From Vitis vinifera (taxonomy: Eukaryota; Streptophyta; Magnoliopsida; Vitales; Vitaceae): a stretch of DNA of 64,000 nucleotides. The stretch covers positions 8,272,001 to 8,336,000 of the forward strand of contig NC_081807.1 in assembly GCF_030704535.1 (NCBI RefSeq). Direction: 5' to 3'. Under the pieces are notes generated by a model. The model made no database searches. It was not told where the DNA came from and was given only the letters and a program-made list of their open reading frames with translations. Positions 48,030-56,900 of this stretch are shown here, piece by piece; positions within the stretch are counted from its first letter, which is position 1, and each line of letters begins with the position of its first letter. Both the position numbers and the translations under genes were made by a program.

Positions 48030-48521
48030 TAATCCTAATCCCCTGTGTGTTATAGCTCTACTTGTACTTGTACTGGGGATCCAATATTTTACATTCATTT
48101 CCTTTTCCCTCAGTTTTCTCAGTAACCAAAAGAGTGGCAATTGCACAGCAGCAAAAGCAAACATATGCCCATAACATTCAAAGCCTAACTGTTTATTTAC
48201 TGGTACCAGGCTTAGTTGAGTTTTAAGTTCTAACTCCCAAACAACAAAACAATTCAATTAAATCAAAATTTTCCAAGTTTCAATTTCCGTTCTTTTCCTA
48301 CATTCTCTCAGCAACCCAATGGAATGCATGTGGTAGAGATAGAGTGATAGAGAGAATGCCTTGGAAGGAGGGAGAACTTCGGAGAAGAATCGAGGGAGAC
48401 CACCACGAGACTGGTCGGAGAAGAATGAGGATGAAGAAGAAAATGATCGGAGGGCAGTGGATCTTCGCCATGACCGTGGCAGCAGCTCTGCAAATCGATA
48501 TCCTCCTCCTAGGGCTTGCAT
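28905..48521 (-). CDS. RSME: RsmE-type 16S rRNA (uracil-N3) methyltransferase homologue, 8 exons across about 19.6 kb
   Basis: Exons: 48360-48521, 47295-47368, 31383-31525, 31242-31288, 31038-31146, 30800-30861, 30201-30315, 28905-29056. They join in frame to 864 nt (287 residues). RsmE enzymes methylate N3 of U1498 in bacterial 16S rRNA; the plant homologue probably acts on organellar rRNA. The first 45 residues are Arg/Ser-rich like a transit peptide. [18 protein letters not shown] begins the PUA-like N-terminal domain (through about residue 125). The SPOUT methyltransferase part shows [16 protein letters not shown] (about 130-145), the cofactor-loop motif [11 protein letters not shown] (229-239) and [11 protein letters not shown] (257-267). 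The ATG at 48521 is the first in frame; the frame runs on upstream without an ATG. Intron 1 appears to start with GC (48359-48358). Intron 2 is 15,769 bp and full of transposons. Two exon/intron boundaries are duplicated within introns (see 29944-30215 and 30661-30894). Confidence 0.93.
29944..30215 (-). repeat. Tandem duplication of the 3' part of RsmE exon 7 plus its donor site
   Basis: Two copies, starting near 29944 and 30081, share 'accat.ctaccaatcaaacc', a GA-rich stretch and an exon/donor boundary. The functional exon ends at 30201. The second copy at about 30040-30082 would encode [11 protein letters not shown] followed by the same GTTAGT donor. They are offset by 137 bp at one end and 161 bp at the other, the difference being an expanded GA tract at 30135-30173. 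Confidence 0.85.
30135..30173. repeat. (GA)n microsatellite in RsmE intron 7
   Basis: About 19 GA dinucleotides. They lie within the duplicated segment and account for most of the length difference between its two copies. Confidence 0.95.
30661..30894 (-). repeat. 117-bp tandem duplication creating a decoy copy of RsmE exon 6
   Basis: The segments 30661-30777 and 30778-30894 align without gaps at roughly three-quarters identity. The upstream-in-transcript unit holds the real exon (30800-30861). The other unit holds an exon look-alike (about 30683-30742) with an intact GTGAGT donor. Its aligned acceptor AG has become AA, and an AG one base further in would shift the frame. Confidence 0.88.
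32165..32810 (-). mobile_element. 3' fragment of an L1-type LINE in RsmE intron 2
   Basis: The plus-strand T run at 32165-32172 marks the poly(A) end. Upstream on the minus strand is a degraded frame (32510-32752) with a CSQKK...TNHILL stretch that resembles the Cys/His segment at the C-terminus of plant L1 ORF2. The 3'-end phrase near 32173-32270 resembles the ends of the other LINEs in the window. The 5' limit is approximate. Confidence 0.65.
33890..35097 (-). mobile_element. LTR-like dispersed repeat in RsmE intron 2
   Basis: Read on the minus strand it starts near TGTTAGCCCAAGG with 'ttttgatgataacaaa' and runs to 'ttcacccccccctcttggg' at about 33893. Inside are 'tatagtggttcgacact' (about 34008) and several 'accggt' words (34440-34700). 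I recognise these phrases from common plant LTR-type repeats. No coding domain is present. The ends and class are uncertain. Confidence 0.45.
35165..35645. repeat. Imperfect tandem units of about 80 bp
   Basis: At least three consecutive units near 35165, 35245 and 35310, and two more near 35530 and 35600, share a 'ccctcttagaaggtcaataatctta' consensus followed by 'aagcatccaaagttcaaggctt'. Between them is unrelated sequence of about 170 bp. No coding frame runs through them. Confidence 0.75.
36205..37445. other. RsmE intron 2 interior, repeat-like, no gene
   Basis: At about 36205-36480 there is a 'ccttgtttggattgac' type arm typical of small inverted-repeat elements. At about 36930-37030 there are several 'atatatc' and 'atatcgatg' words, partnered by similar words near 37905-37930. 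The AT-rich stretch 37140-37440 has no further structure that I can name. Confidence 0.4.
37461..37540 (+). mobile_element. Possible tRNA-derived SINE fragment
   Basis: The sequence ttggctaaatgg (37467-37478) resembles a pol III A box and agttcaatcc (37511-37520) matches the B-box pattern GTTCRANNC at tRNA-like spacing. It is not a folded tRNA gene; no acceptor stem could be found. A T run follows at about 37548. Confidence 0.3.
38121..40350 (-). mobile_element. Old, heavily decayed L1-type LINE (3' two-thirds) in RsmE intron 2
   Basis: The plus-strand T run at 38121-38138 marks its poly(A) end. On the minus strand, broken frames follow the order of plant L1 ORF2. Near 40290 is a [11 protein letters not shown] segment, then [21 protein letters not shown] (split by indels), a '[12 protein letters not shown]'-like segment near 40070, a RKFQGDFLW segment near 39480, and the C-terminal region 'SFYSSLANR' and 'INLFAWEST' at 38655-38867. 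Stops and frameshifts are many, so this copy is older than its neighbour at 40488-46615. The 5' limit is approximate. Confidence 0.82.
40473..40487. repeat. Target-site duplication of the full-length LINE, 3' side
   Basis: The 15 bases ttatcatttgaaatt are identical to 46616-46630. They abut the T run that represents the LINE poly(A) tail. Confidence 0.92.
40591..44237 (-). pseudogene. LINE ORF2 remnant: endonuclease, reverse transcriptase, C-terminal Cys/His domain
   Basis: The ATG at 44237 opens with [12 protein letters not shown], the start of an APE-type endonuclease. The expected QETK has become a stop (TAG at 44127-44129) before ETK. The endonuclease continues to about 42900, where a frameshift joins it to the reverse transcriptase frame at 42939. 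The latter shows [47 protein letters not shown] and GLRQGDPLS. Stops interrupt it at 42574 and 42208. The catalytic F-A-D-D core reads F-V-Y-D (42157-42168). Later come RDFLWG-type and [18 protein letters not shown] segments, with stops at 41356, 41038 and 40984. Intact relatives would be about 1,250-1,350 residues. Confidence 0.92.
44252..46527 (-). pseudogene. LINE ORF1 remnant (nucleic-acid-binding, DUF4283-like)
   Basis: Three open segments follow one another: about 46527-45925, 45907-45638 and 45637-44252. A frameshift separates the first two, and a TAG at 45638-45640 (probably from Trp) separates the last two. The second and third segments resemble the DUF4283-type domain of plant L1 ORF1, with a [20 protein letters not shown] stretch and a [16 protein letters not shown] stretch across the stop. 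The C-terminal part is long, low in complexity and charged. The stop at 44252 is probably the original one, 14 bases before the ORF2 ATG. The true start is unclear because the first frame lacks an early ATG. Confidence 0.8.
46616..46630. repeat. Target-site duplication of the full-length LINE, 5' side
   Basis: This copy is identical to 40473-40487 and marks the 5' insertion junction. Confidence 0.92.
47397..47545 (-). mobile_element. Short LINE 3'-end fragment in RsmE intron 1
   Basis: The plus strand reads a T run, 'agtggggaaattaaaaagtatattaa', then 'gtacacaaggagtatacaagac'. This closely resembles the 3' end of the LINE fragment near 32165, which has 'acatagaaagtatacaaagag' in the same place. 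No coding part remains. Confidence 0.45.
47570..47960. other. RsmE intron 1 repeat-like sequence
   Basis: It contains scattered 'cttaagcc' and 'aagcttaagcc' words (near 47610, 47818 and 47925) of the kind seen in degraded hAT-type plant repeats. Boundaries cannot be set. Confidence 0.3.
47983..48025. repeat. (TA)n microsatellite in RsmE intron 1
   Basis: About 21 TA dinucleotides, preceded by a short TG run. It explains the Ile-Tyr repeat frames around it, which are not genes. Confidence 0.95.
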
Positions 48522-48689
48522 TTCAATTTTGCTCCGTCCCCCTTCACTTCTAACCAAAATTTATCCTCAATTGTTCTTGAAACGACGTCACTTCCCCTCC
48601 TATATTTCAAAATTTTGAGAGCTACTTCGCTAACTTTTAAATCTTAAAAATGAAGTGAGTTTGATTTGATTAAAGATTTTATATAAACA

Positions 48690-49510
48690 AGGGTAGTAAC
48701 GGTTTTCAAAAATACTTTAAAAAAATCAATTTTTAAGAATAATTTTTGAAAATTATTCTTTAATATTTTATAAAATAAAAGTCTATTTAAAAACATAAAA
48801 TATTTTTAATCTATTTTTAATATTTTTAAATATATTTTAAAAATATTTTTAAAATAATTTTTATATATAACATTTTATTTTTATTTATAATACATATTTA
48901 TATAATTATTTTTTAAAATAATAAAAAAAAACAAGTGAAAATAATAAAAAATAATTAAAAGATATTTTCTAAAAACACTCTATTTTTAGTTTTTAAGAAC
49001 AAAAAACAAAATATTTTTTTATTAACAAACTTATTTTTCAATTTTTTTTGTTTTAAAAAATAGAAAACTTGTTCTCAAAAACAATTAACAAATAAACTGT
49101 AAAAACAATTTTTTATTTTTAAAAATAGAAAACAATGTATTTTCAAATAATAGTTTTTGTTATTTTTATTTGTTTTTTTAAAAACAAATGTTAAAAAATA
49201 ATTATATGTAGATGTATAGAATAATTAAAAATAAAGCAATTATTTCTAAAATATATTTAAAAATATTAAAAAACATATCAATTTCCAAATAGAATTTTAA
49301 GTTATAAATGATCGTAGAATTGTTTTGAAACACATAAGTACTAAACATAAAAATTATTTCTAAAACATATTAAAAACACATCGGGTTCCAAACAGAATTT
49401 TAATTTAGAAAACATCTTAACCTTATTCAAAAACTGTTTTTTAAAGCTGTTTTCAAAATCTATTTTTCAAAACTGTTTTCAAAATTTGTTACCAAACAAC
49501 ACTTATATTT
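48690..49510. mobile_element. One or two nested family 1 MITE-like elements between RSME and THYN1
   Basis: The left arm 'agtaacggttttcaaaaat' (about 48694) and the right arm 'gttttcaaaatttgttaccaaacaacact' (about 49475-49503, read in pieces) are inverted copies. A second set of arms near 49060-49130 ('ttctcaaaaacaattaacaaa') suggests two copies in tandem or nested. No coding capacity is present. Confidence 0.5.
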
Positions 49511-49894
49511 TTCAAAAACTGTTTTTATCATACAAGGTTCAAATCAGATGAGAATCGCTCTTGAAAAACAAACTGTTTTTAAAAACGGATATAAAAAGTC
49601 CCTTCTCATTCTTTAGGCAAAATGCTATAATTCAAACTTAATAGAAAGTTGACAATCAAAATCAAGCTCTGCAATTTTGAATTTGAAGAAGTATTTGGGT
49701 GGTTAATCTTTGCAGTGAAAGCCATCATCAAAATCATGGTCACTGGAAACAAAATATAACAAACTTTCCATCATCATCTTCTTTGTCTTCCTCCTACAAA
49801 AAGACCCAGAAACAAAAGAAACAAAAAAACAAACGCCTTCATTGAGGCATATTCACAAACATCAAAAAGGCAAGGCAGCGCCACAACCTTCGCT

Positions 49895-50371
49895 TCACCC
49901 ACCGCCATCATCACCCACCTCCGCATCTCCAGATTCCCCCCCGTCCCCTTCATACCCACCTCCCATCTCGCAGACCCTCTTCCACACCTCCTCCGGCACC
50001 GGAACCACCGACAGCCGCGGCTGCCGGAACAGCCCAAACCCCTTCAGCCCACTCTCCTTCTTCATCTCCCCTAAGTCCACCGCCCTCCTCATCTCCCCCA
50101 CACACCTCACATCCACAGCACCACCAGCACCGCCGTCGCCCTCTTCGTACCATTCACGAACGACGGAGACGACACCGACGACGCGGCGGGCCTTGGCGCC
50201 GGAGTGATAGAAGAAGCAGAGGTCGCCAAGATGCATAGCCTTGAGATTCTTCTGGGCTTGCTTGTTCTTGACTCCGTCCCAGTTTGATAAGCCTTCGTTG
50301 GCAGCTTGGTCCTCCCATGACCACTCTCCAGGCTCTGTCTTGAGCAGCCAGTAGTGCTTCTCCTTCCCCAT
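49895..50371 (-). CDS. THYN1: EVE-domain protein, thymocyte nuclear protein 1 (THYN1) homologue, 158 residues
   Basis: A single open frame starts at the ATG at 50371 (MGKEKHYWLLKTEPGEWSWE). The frame stays open further upstream but begins there with a non-ATG codon. The EVE fold shows HYWLLKTEPGEWSW (residues 6-19), then SNWDGVKNKQAQKNLKAM, GDLCFFYHSGAKARRVVGVV and, near the end, LFRQPRLSVVPVPEEVW. These are all family hallmarks, and 158 residues is close to the usual size. EVE domains are PUA-related and are thought to bind modified bases in nucleic acid; the plant protein's target is not known. The C-terminus is a Gly/Asp/Glu-rich tail of about 20 residues. Two E2F-like sites lie 75-105 bp upstream. 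RSME follows downstream on the same strand after about 1.4 kb. Confidence 0.95.
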   Translation of the reverse strand: MGKEKHYWLLKTEPGEWSWEDQAANEGLSNWDGVKNKQAQKNLKAMHLGDLCFFYHSGAKARRVVGVVSVVREWYEEGDGGAGGAVDVRCVGEMRRAVDLGEMKKESGLKGFGLFRQPRLSVVPVPEEVWKRVCEMGGGYEGDGGESGDAEVGDDGGG

Positions 50372-50444
50372 TTTGCTTTCTTCTTCTCCTTTTTTTTTCC
50401 TCTGTCGTCTCCTTTTTGAATCCCAGGGGGCTTTTGTGCTTGCC

Positions 50445-50476
50445 TTTTGGCGGCAAATATGGGATTTTGGCGCCAA
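50445..50476 (-). promoter_or_regulatory. Two E2F-like sites upstream of THYN1
   Basis: The plus strand has ttttggcggcaaa (50445-50457) and ttttggcgccaa (50465-50476). Both fit the plant E2F consensus TTTSSCGS, and the second is nearly palindromic. They are 8 bp apart and 75-105 bp upstream of the THYN1 ATG, where a promoter-proximal or leader element would lie. Function is inferred. Confidence 0.55.
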
Positions 50477-50483
50477 TTTTTTT

Positions 50484-53400
50484 GTTTTATTTATTTATTT
50501 ATTAACGACCTCTGTGGGATGACAATTGACCGTTATCAGCTAGGACAAAGGTAAAAAAAAAAAAACAATATAAATTTTTCACCTAATATCTTATATGAGT
50601 GGGAATGATATATTAAATTAAAAGAGTTATTGTAATTATTTTAATTGTTATAATAATATATTTAGTTATTAATTTTTTGAATTAATAGTTTTTATATAAC
50701 AAAAGGTGTGTTGATTCATAGATGATACTTCCCTTGTATATTTTAATTTTTTTTATGTTAAATTTGGTTCGAAAATGACAAGAAAAGAAAATTAAAAAAA
50801 ATGAAAGAAAATAAAAAATAAATTTAAAATTAATAAAATAATGATTAAATAATTTAAAAAACATATAAAATTTTAAATATATTTGATTTTTTTTATATTT
50901 TTATGTTGAAAGAAATTGTGAAAAAAAATTATTTTTTGTAACATTCTTTTTTTTAAATATCTTTTAGGACCAAACATAGCCTTAGTTTTAAGGGACTTTG
51001 TAGATTAACATCAAATTATTGGGTTTAACACATGGGAGGAAAATTAATTAAAAATATTTTACGCCCATTTTATTTTACTTTAAATTAAAATACTCATTAA
51101 ATTGAAAGATGTAAAAAAATCAAGAATATCATCATTTTAGTAATTACCTTTAATTAATAAAATATAATATTTTAATCTAAATTTTATTTTAATTATTTGA
51201 TCTAATATTTTTGTGTGTCTAATTCTAAATTTTTCATTTTTTTTAGGTGAAAGCATAATCCATCTAAAAATATAACATTAAAATAGGAATTATTTAAAAA
51301 TTAACATCAATATTAATTATTGTGTACTTATTCACATAAGGCATAAACATATATACTTCCATGTTTTTTCTCCACTTTAAATACATCATTTAAAAAAAAA
51401 AAAAAAAAAAAAGAGTCTAAACCCTTAATTCATGAAAAGAAAAGTTGTCTATTATAAAAATAAAATGATTCATTTTAAAATATAAAATAAAAAATAAAAT
51501 AAAATTTCTCAATCCACTCAACCCGTGCACAAACTTGATGTTTGAGTTGACACGTGCAAAGTTTGAACAAGTCGGGATCATACTTGAATTAAAAAATATT
51601 AGGATTGACATGATAACCCATTAAAACCAAAACCTATATTTTGTTTATTTATTTCTAATTATATATTATAGTGTATAATATTAAAATATTAAAAAGCGAA
51701 AACAATAAATCATTTTGGCTTTTCTTAGTTTTAAATTATATCCAAGGAAAGAGTTTCTTTTTTTAATTGTTAAAGTATATGAACGATTATTTGTATTAAA
51801 TTGATAAGTAATTATTTATTTTACAATTTTAAGATATTTTAATTTTAATTTTATTTAATAATAAAACTTTTATTTAATGAGCTTTAAAATGATTATTTTA
51901 TTTGATTACTCAAAAAATCCATGGTAACTTATGAAAACTCGAACTATCTATAGGTCACGAATGGGTTAAAAATTCTCAACTCAAGTTCAAATTGGATTTC
52001 GTACAAATTAACCTTCTAACTCATCCAATACCTATCAGTTACAACCAATTTGTGAGTGTATGAGTCAACGAAGTACAAATAACGGAAGTATTCCTTCAAC
52101 CTTTTTCTATTATTTTTGGGAAAAGTCCATATTTAGTTAGATAGGAATAAAAGTCTACATGTGTACATTATTATACTCTTGACTTCGTACTCGAGGCCAA
52201 GAAGTATATCAACACAAAAATCACCTAACTAAGAATCAACTTAAAATTCTACCTAGCCTAAGAATGAAAACTAAACTATACTAATATAAATGAACCCATC
52301 ATCCAATTCACAAAATATTTAAAATAAAATAATTGAAGGTTTCCATGTCATTCAAATGTTGCAAAGCTTGTAACATGTGAAGCACCCTGAGGAAAAATGT
52401 TCACCTAATTAAGGTCCATTCATGGTCCTACATTCCACCAAATCCCCATTGAATTCATGGCCTTCTCCATAAGTTTCCAACTTTTGACCTATTCTCTAAC
52501 TCAAGTAGCTTGTATGATTTGGTATCATGGATTGTAATAGGGCCTATTAAATCAATAAAAAAAGTCTTCAAAACTGAAACATCTATGTATAAAACAAATT
52601 AACATTTAAATTATCATAGTCAAAAGGATGTCACAATCATGAATATTAAACCAATGTGGCCCAACTATTTATTATGACAAAGAGGGTTGAAGCAATCCTA
52701 ATATTCAAACAATTAATTCAAATTTGAACTTGTGGTAACCAAACTAAAGAAGTTGTGATCCATGTGATAAGAATTTCTAAGATGACACCAAAAGTTGCTT
52801 CTAGAAGAGAGTGGAGAAGTACATTTATTACTATCATATAAATGTCAAACATTTGAGGAGAGGAAAGGCATAGAAGCCAAGTAAACCATGTCCACCAATA
52901 CCTTTTGGCCATCAATGGCCCTTCAACATCATCCATCAAAGCTTTTAAAATTGACCACATCTATGTAGATACTAATTAAATGTCAAGTTGGTTAAAAACA
53001 AATAATAATAATAAACCAAGAGCCTACTATCTTACTCAAGAAGAGATGAGATTTTATTTTCTATTTAACCAAAATCAACTTGTAAACTGTGCTACTTCTT
53101 TACCATGACTTCAAGCAAGATACTACCTTCAATGAAAAAATTAAGTATTTCATTCAAGTTTATCTTCGAAATTAGTTTTAACCTAAAGATTACTATTTAA
53201 TTGCTTGTTAAAATGTTTTAGGTTGAGCATAAGATTATAATGCATATTCGAAAACTCAAAGTCAAAATAAATAAATAAAATAAAAATAAAAAGAAGACAT
53301 AATTCCAATATATGCTTCAAGACAAGCCTTCAAGTGATTGGAGCCCAAGTAAATGCTCCAATGGTATATAGCAACCATGAATTATGCAATATGAATACCC

Positions 53401-53713
53401 AACTTAACCCAAATTGATGCTAAGACCTTAGTTATAGCTTTAACTTCTATTTTGAAATTAATCTCATATTTAAAAGATGAAAAGAATGCAAGTTGCGAGA
53501 ATTTTTTTCAAGCAAAGGTAGAATAAAGGGTAAATGTGTATAAATGAGAGATTGAGGACTTAAGAAGTATGAAGAGGCCAAGCAACCTAAAATAAGTGAG
53601 TCATGAGCATGAAAATGGGAAATGAACATTTTAGATTGAGATAGAGGACAAACAACAATGATAGAGGAGGTTTGAAGCAAATGCAACTAAGTTCATTTAA
53701 AAAATTTGGAACT
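50484..53713. other. AT-rich intergenic DNA, no gene seen
   Basis: No coding sequence is supported. It includes a family 2 element at about 50755-50985 and an A run near 51391-51411. The rest is unstructured as far as I can see. Confidence 0.55.
50755..50985. mobile_element. MITE-like family 2 copy
   Basis: The left arm 'gttaaatttggttcgaaaatgac' and the right arm 'ttttaggaccaaacatagcc' are inverted relatives of each other and of the arms at 16000-17590. The element is about 230 bp and AT-rich. Confidence 0.5.
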
Positions 53714-53958
53714 CAAAATTTGGTATAATAGCATATACCTTGAATTTGCAATGAAATTTGGAGAATTTTTCGAAACCATTTTAGGGCAAACTATAAAGAG
53801 TTTTGAAGCTTGAGATGTCAACAATCTAATGATTTCCAAAATTTGGTATAATAGCATATACCTTGAATTTGCAATGAAATTTGGAGAGTTTTTTGAAACC
53901 ATTTTAGGGCAAACTATAAATAGTTTTGAAGCTTGAGATGTCAACAATCTAATGATTT
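53714..53958. repeat. 123-bp tandem duplication
   Basis: Two adjacent copies (53714-53836 and 53837-53958) are nearly identical, both running from 'caaaatttggtataatagc' to 'tcaacaatctaatgattt' with only a few substitutions. No coding role is visible. The high identity points to a recent event. Confidence 0.92.
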
Positions 53959-56900
53959 AAACAACTTACAAATTGGAGCTGAAAAGAAAAAGATATGCAT
54001 ATTTGGAGCAAACTACATAGAAAGGAATGTTGAGTTCAAAATTGATAGGTTGAGTTCTAAATGGTTTTTTACCATTTGGAATTCAATGGAATGCAAAGAC
54101 TGATTGGGTAGAGGCTTAGTTCAACACCCCCCTCCCTCCCTCCCCCCCCCCCCCCCCAACACCCACACACACACCACCTATTTTGAGCAAATGAAGCACA
54201 TGTTAAATTCGAAAACATAACAAAACTACATGAGCAATTTGTGAGTTTAAAATGGGTTGAAAATTTTAAACATGCCCTCTTGATTTTGAATTTAGCTTCT
54301 TTAGTCACTAACAAGTTTGAAATTGGTTTCGAACTCATCCTTATTTCAAACTTAGATTTGCGTGGTGGAGTTTTGAGTTTTGAAACACATCAAAATAAAT
54401 TCCAAATGCATTCATCTAATTCAAGATGCATCCTAGATTTAGAATTTCTAATATTTTGAGTTTTTAGGTTGTTTATAACCTATTTTTGGAATAAGCGGTC
54501 AAATGAAGTGTGTCACATGTTAGGTTTATGAATTTACTATATAAAATTTCTTAGTTTTATGTTTTAGGAGATCTTGGAGAGAAAAGTTTGAAGTTTTTGC
54601 GGAAGCAAATAATGGTTCGATTTGTTTCCTTTCACTTTGATTTAATACATTGTTTTAGTTTCTCTTAATTTAATGCATGATTCTTTACAATATTATGGAT
54701 TGTACATGAATGCAATATTACTCTCATGAGAGGTTAAAAAGTCATTTTAGGGGTGTGAAACATGAAAACTTAGAGTTAGAAACTAAGACCAATGGGTAAA
54801 TAGGGTTAACAAGTGAGATTAATGAATGGTTTGTGATATAAATCATGAATCTTTAGTTCTCTCCATGATAGTTGGACTTGGAAATGATACAATAAAGCAT
54901 TTCTTAATACAAGTAATTTTTGGCAACCCTTGATCACTAGTTATCTTAGTTTTCCCTATCATTATCTACCCTAACATAAAACTACCAAGGGTAAGAGTTA
55001 AAAAGCTAAGAGTTGAACCTAAATCAATTTTATTCGTTTGGTGATATTTAGGAATTAGGTTTCAAATGCAACTCTAAGTTATAAAACTCAAGTTGATTGT
55101 GAATGACCAAGAATCCTAAAAACTTTAAGATCACCAAAAATAAGAAATTGTTGTTCACTCTAACTTTTCTTCCTGAAATTGGATTGTAGAAACCCCCACA
55201 CTTGAATATTTGAATTAAAAATCAATATTTGTTTAGTTATTAATTTAACTTTCTTTAGTTAATTCCATTTCATAAAATCAATTCATATATTGTTTTCACT
55301 TTACAATTTAAGTAAAAGCAAGTCATTTAAACCTAGTTTTAACCATTTTCATAGGTCAATCTTTGAAGACATTACTCATAATATTACAAAAGACATAGTA
55401 ACCTTTTTTTTTTCTTAGCTTGAGTTGTTACATAATTAGACTTAATTAATTTGATATAATAGAGAATCATGGCCATCAAGCAAGTTGGATTTAGGAATTC
55501 ATGTAAAGTTAGGTCAAGGTGCAATTAATTTTTGCTTATACATGTTAGAAACTTGACACATTGAAAATTATACTTGGGCCTAATTTCTATATATATGTAA
55601 GATTTTTTGAAGTGCTTGTAAGAGTGAAAATTTGGGTAAACTTTCAAAATTTTCATTTCACCTTTCCAAGGCTAAAAGCAAAAAAAAAATTCTTATACAC
55701 TTTAAAGTTAAAAATGGTTTTTAAAAAGAAAGAAACCTAGTCCTAGCTTTGACTTGATTACAAATTTCTATATCTTCAACTTAGGTAGTGAGCTAGTCCT
55801 ACTTAGTATAGAAGTCTAAATTTAAGCTAAGTGGCATGCTCTCTCGATTGAGCAATTAATTGGCTGATTATGTATCCACAATGACCTACAACACTAATTA
55901 AATGTTAGTTGCTAGTCACTAAGTAAATCACACGGGAAATTGTCTTTAACAACTAGTTTATGCAAAAGCGCCTATTTAAAGCTCTTACACTTTGTCTACT
56001 AATCTTCCAACTCTTGAAAATCATTCTTATGATTTATTATGAGCTTTTACTATACCATTAGTGCAAGAGTTTAAAAACTTGCATACCATCATTAATTGCA
56101 CTAACCTAGCTACCTTCACTTGTATTCCTTTATTTAAAGCTAATTTTTTATTCATCACTATTTGATCCAAGTAATTTCTATGAAAGAGAAATTTAAGTGA
56201 GTAGAATTCACTTGTGTGAGATTGTAAATGTTGATTGGTATCTTGGAAACCAATTATACTTGGAAGTAGCCGTGCATTTGGAGGATTCTTTAAGTTGATG
56301 GAGCTTGAAGATTGTGGATGTAGGTAGGATTGTACCAAACCATGTTATATTGTGTTTTCCTCGTTGCATTAGTATTGAGTCTTTAAAATTTTCAATAGTG
56401 TAGTAATTTTTAAAGATCGATGACCAATACCCGATTCATCTCTATTTAGGTATATACCTAGATTAGGTAAGAATTATTTGAATATGTTACAACCAAACTT
56501 TATTTATTAAAAGTAAAGCTAGAAAGTTTGGCAAAATAATAAAGGGAATCTTTTTAGGTAGAACAACATTATTTATCAAAGATAAGCTATAAGGAAACCT
56601 TTTTAGGTGGAACAACTAAAAAATGAAGAAAAGTCATAAAAGATACAATTACAAATCCCAAAAAAACACTAAAAATAATATGGAGGAAGAGGTCAAGTTT
56701 TGACCCCAAAAACACTAAAAACATCTTGAACCTAAAGACTAAGGGAACTATGTCATCTCATATGTCAAACCCAAGAGTCCCAACACATGAATAAATCCAT
56801 CATGTAGCTAGTTGATAAATACTTCAAATTGATTCAAATCAATACTCATAACAAAATTAAAATATTATAATTTTTTTTATTTGAACTAATTAAAATATCT

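Noticed and set aside
47974..48257. Ile-Tyr repeat frames
   Set aside because: They are produced by the TA microsatellite at 47983-48025.
48522..48557. N-terminal extension of RsmE exon 1
   Set aside because: The extension starts at a TTG codon. The ATG at 48521 gives a plausible organelle-targeting sequence.
50372..50476. 35-codon N-terminal extension of the THYN1 homologue
   Set aside because: It would begin with TTG inside an E2F-like site, and family members start close to the MGKEKHYW segment.
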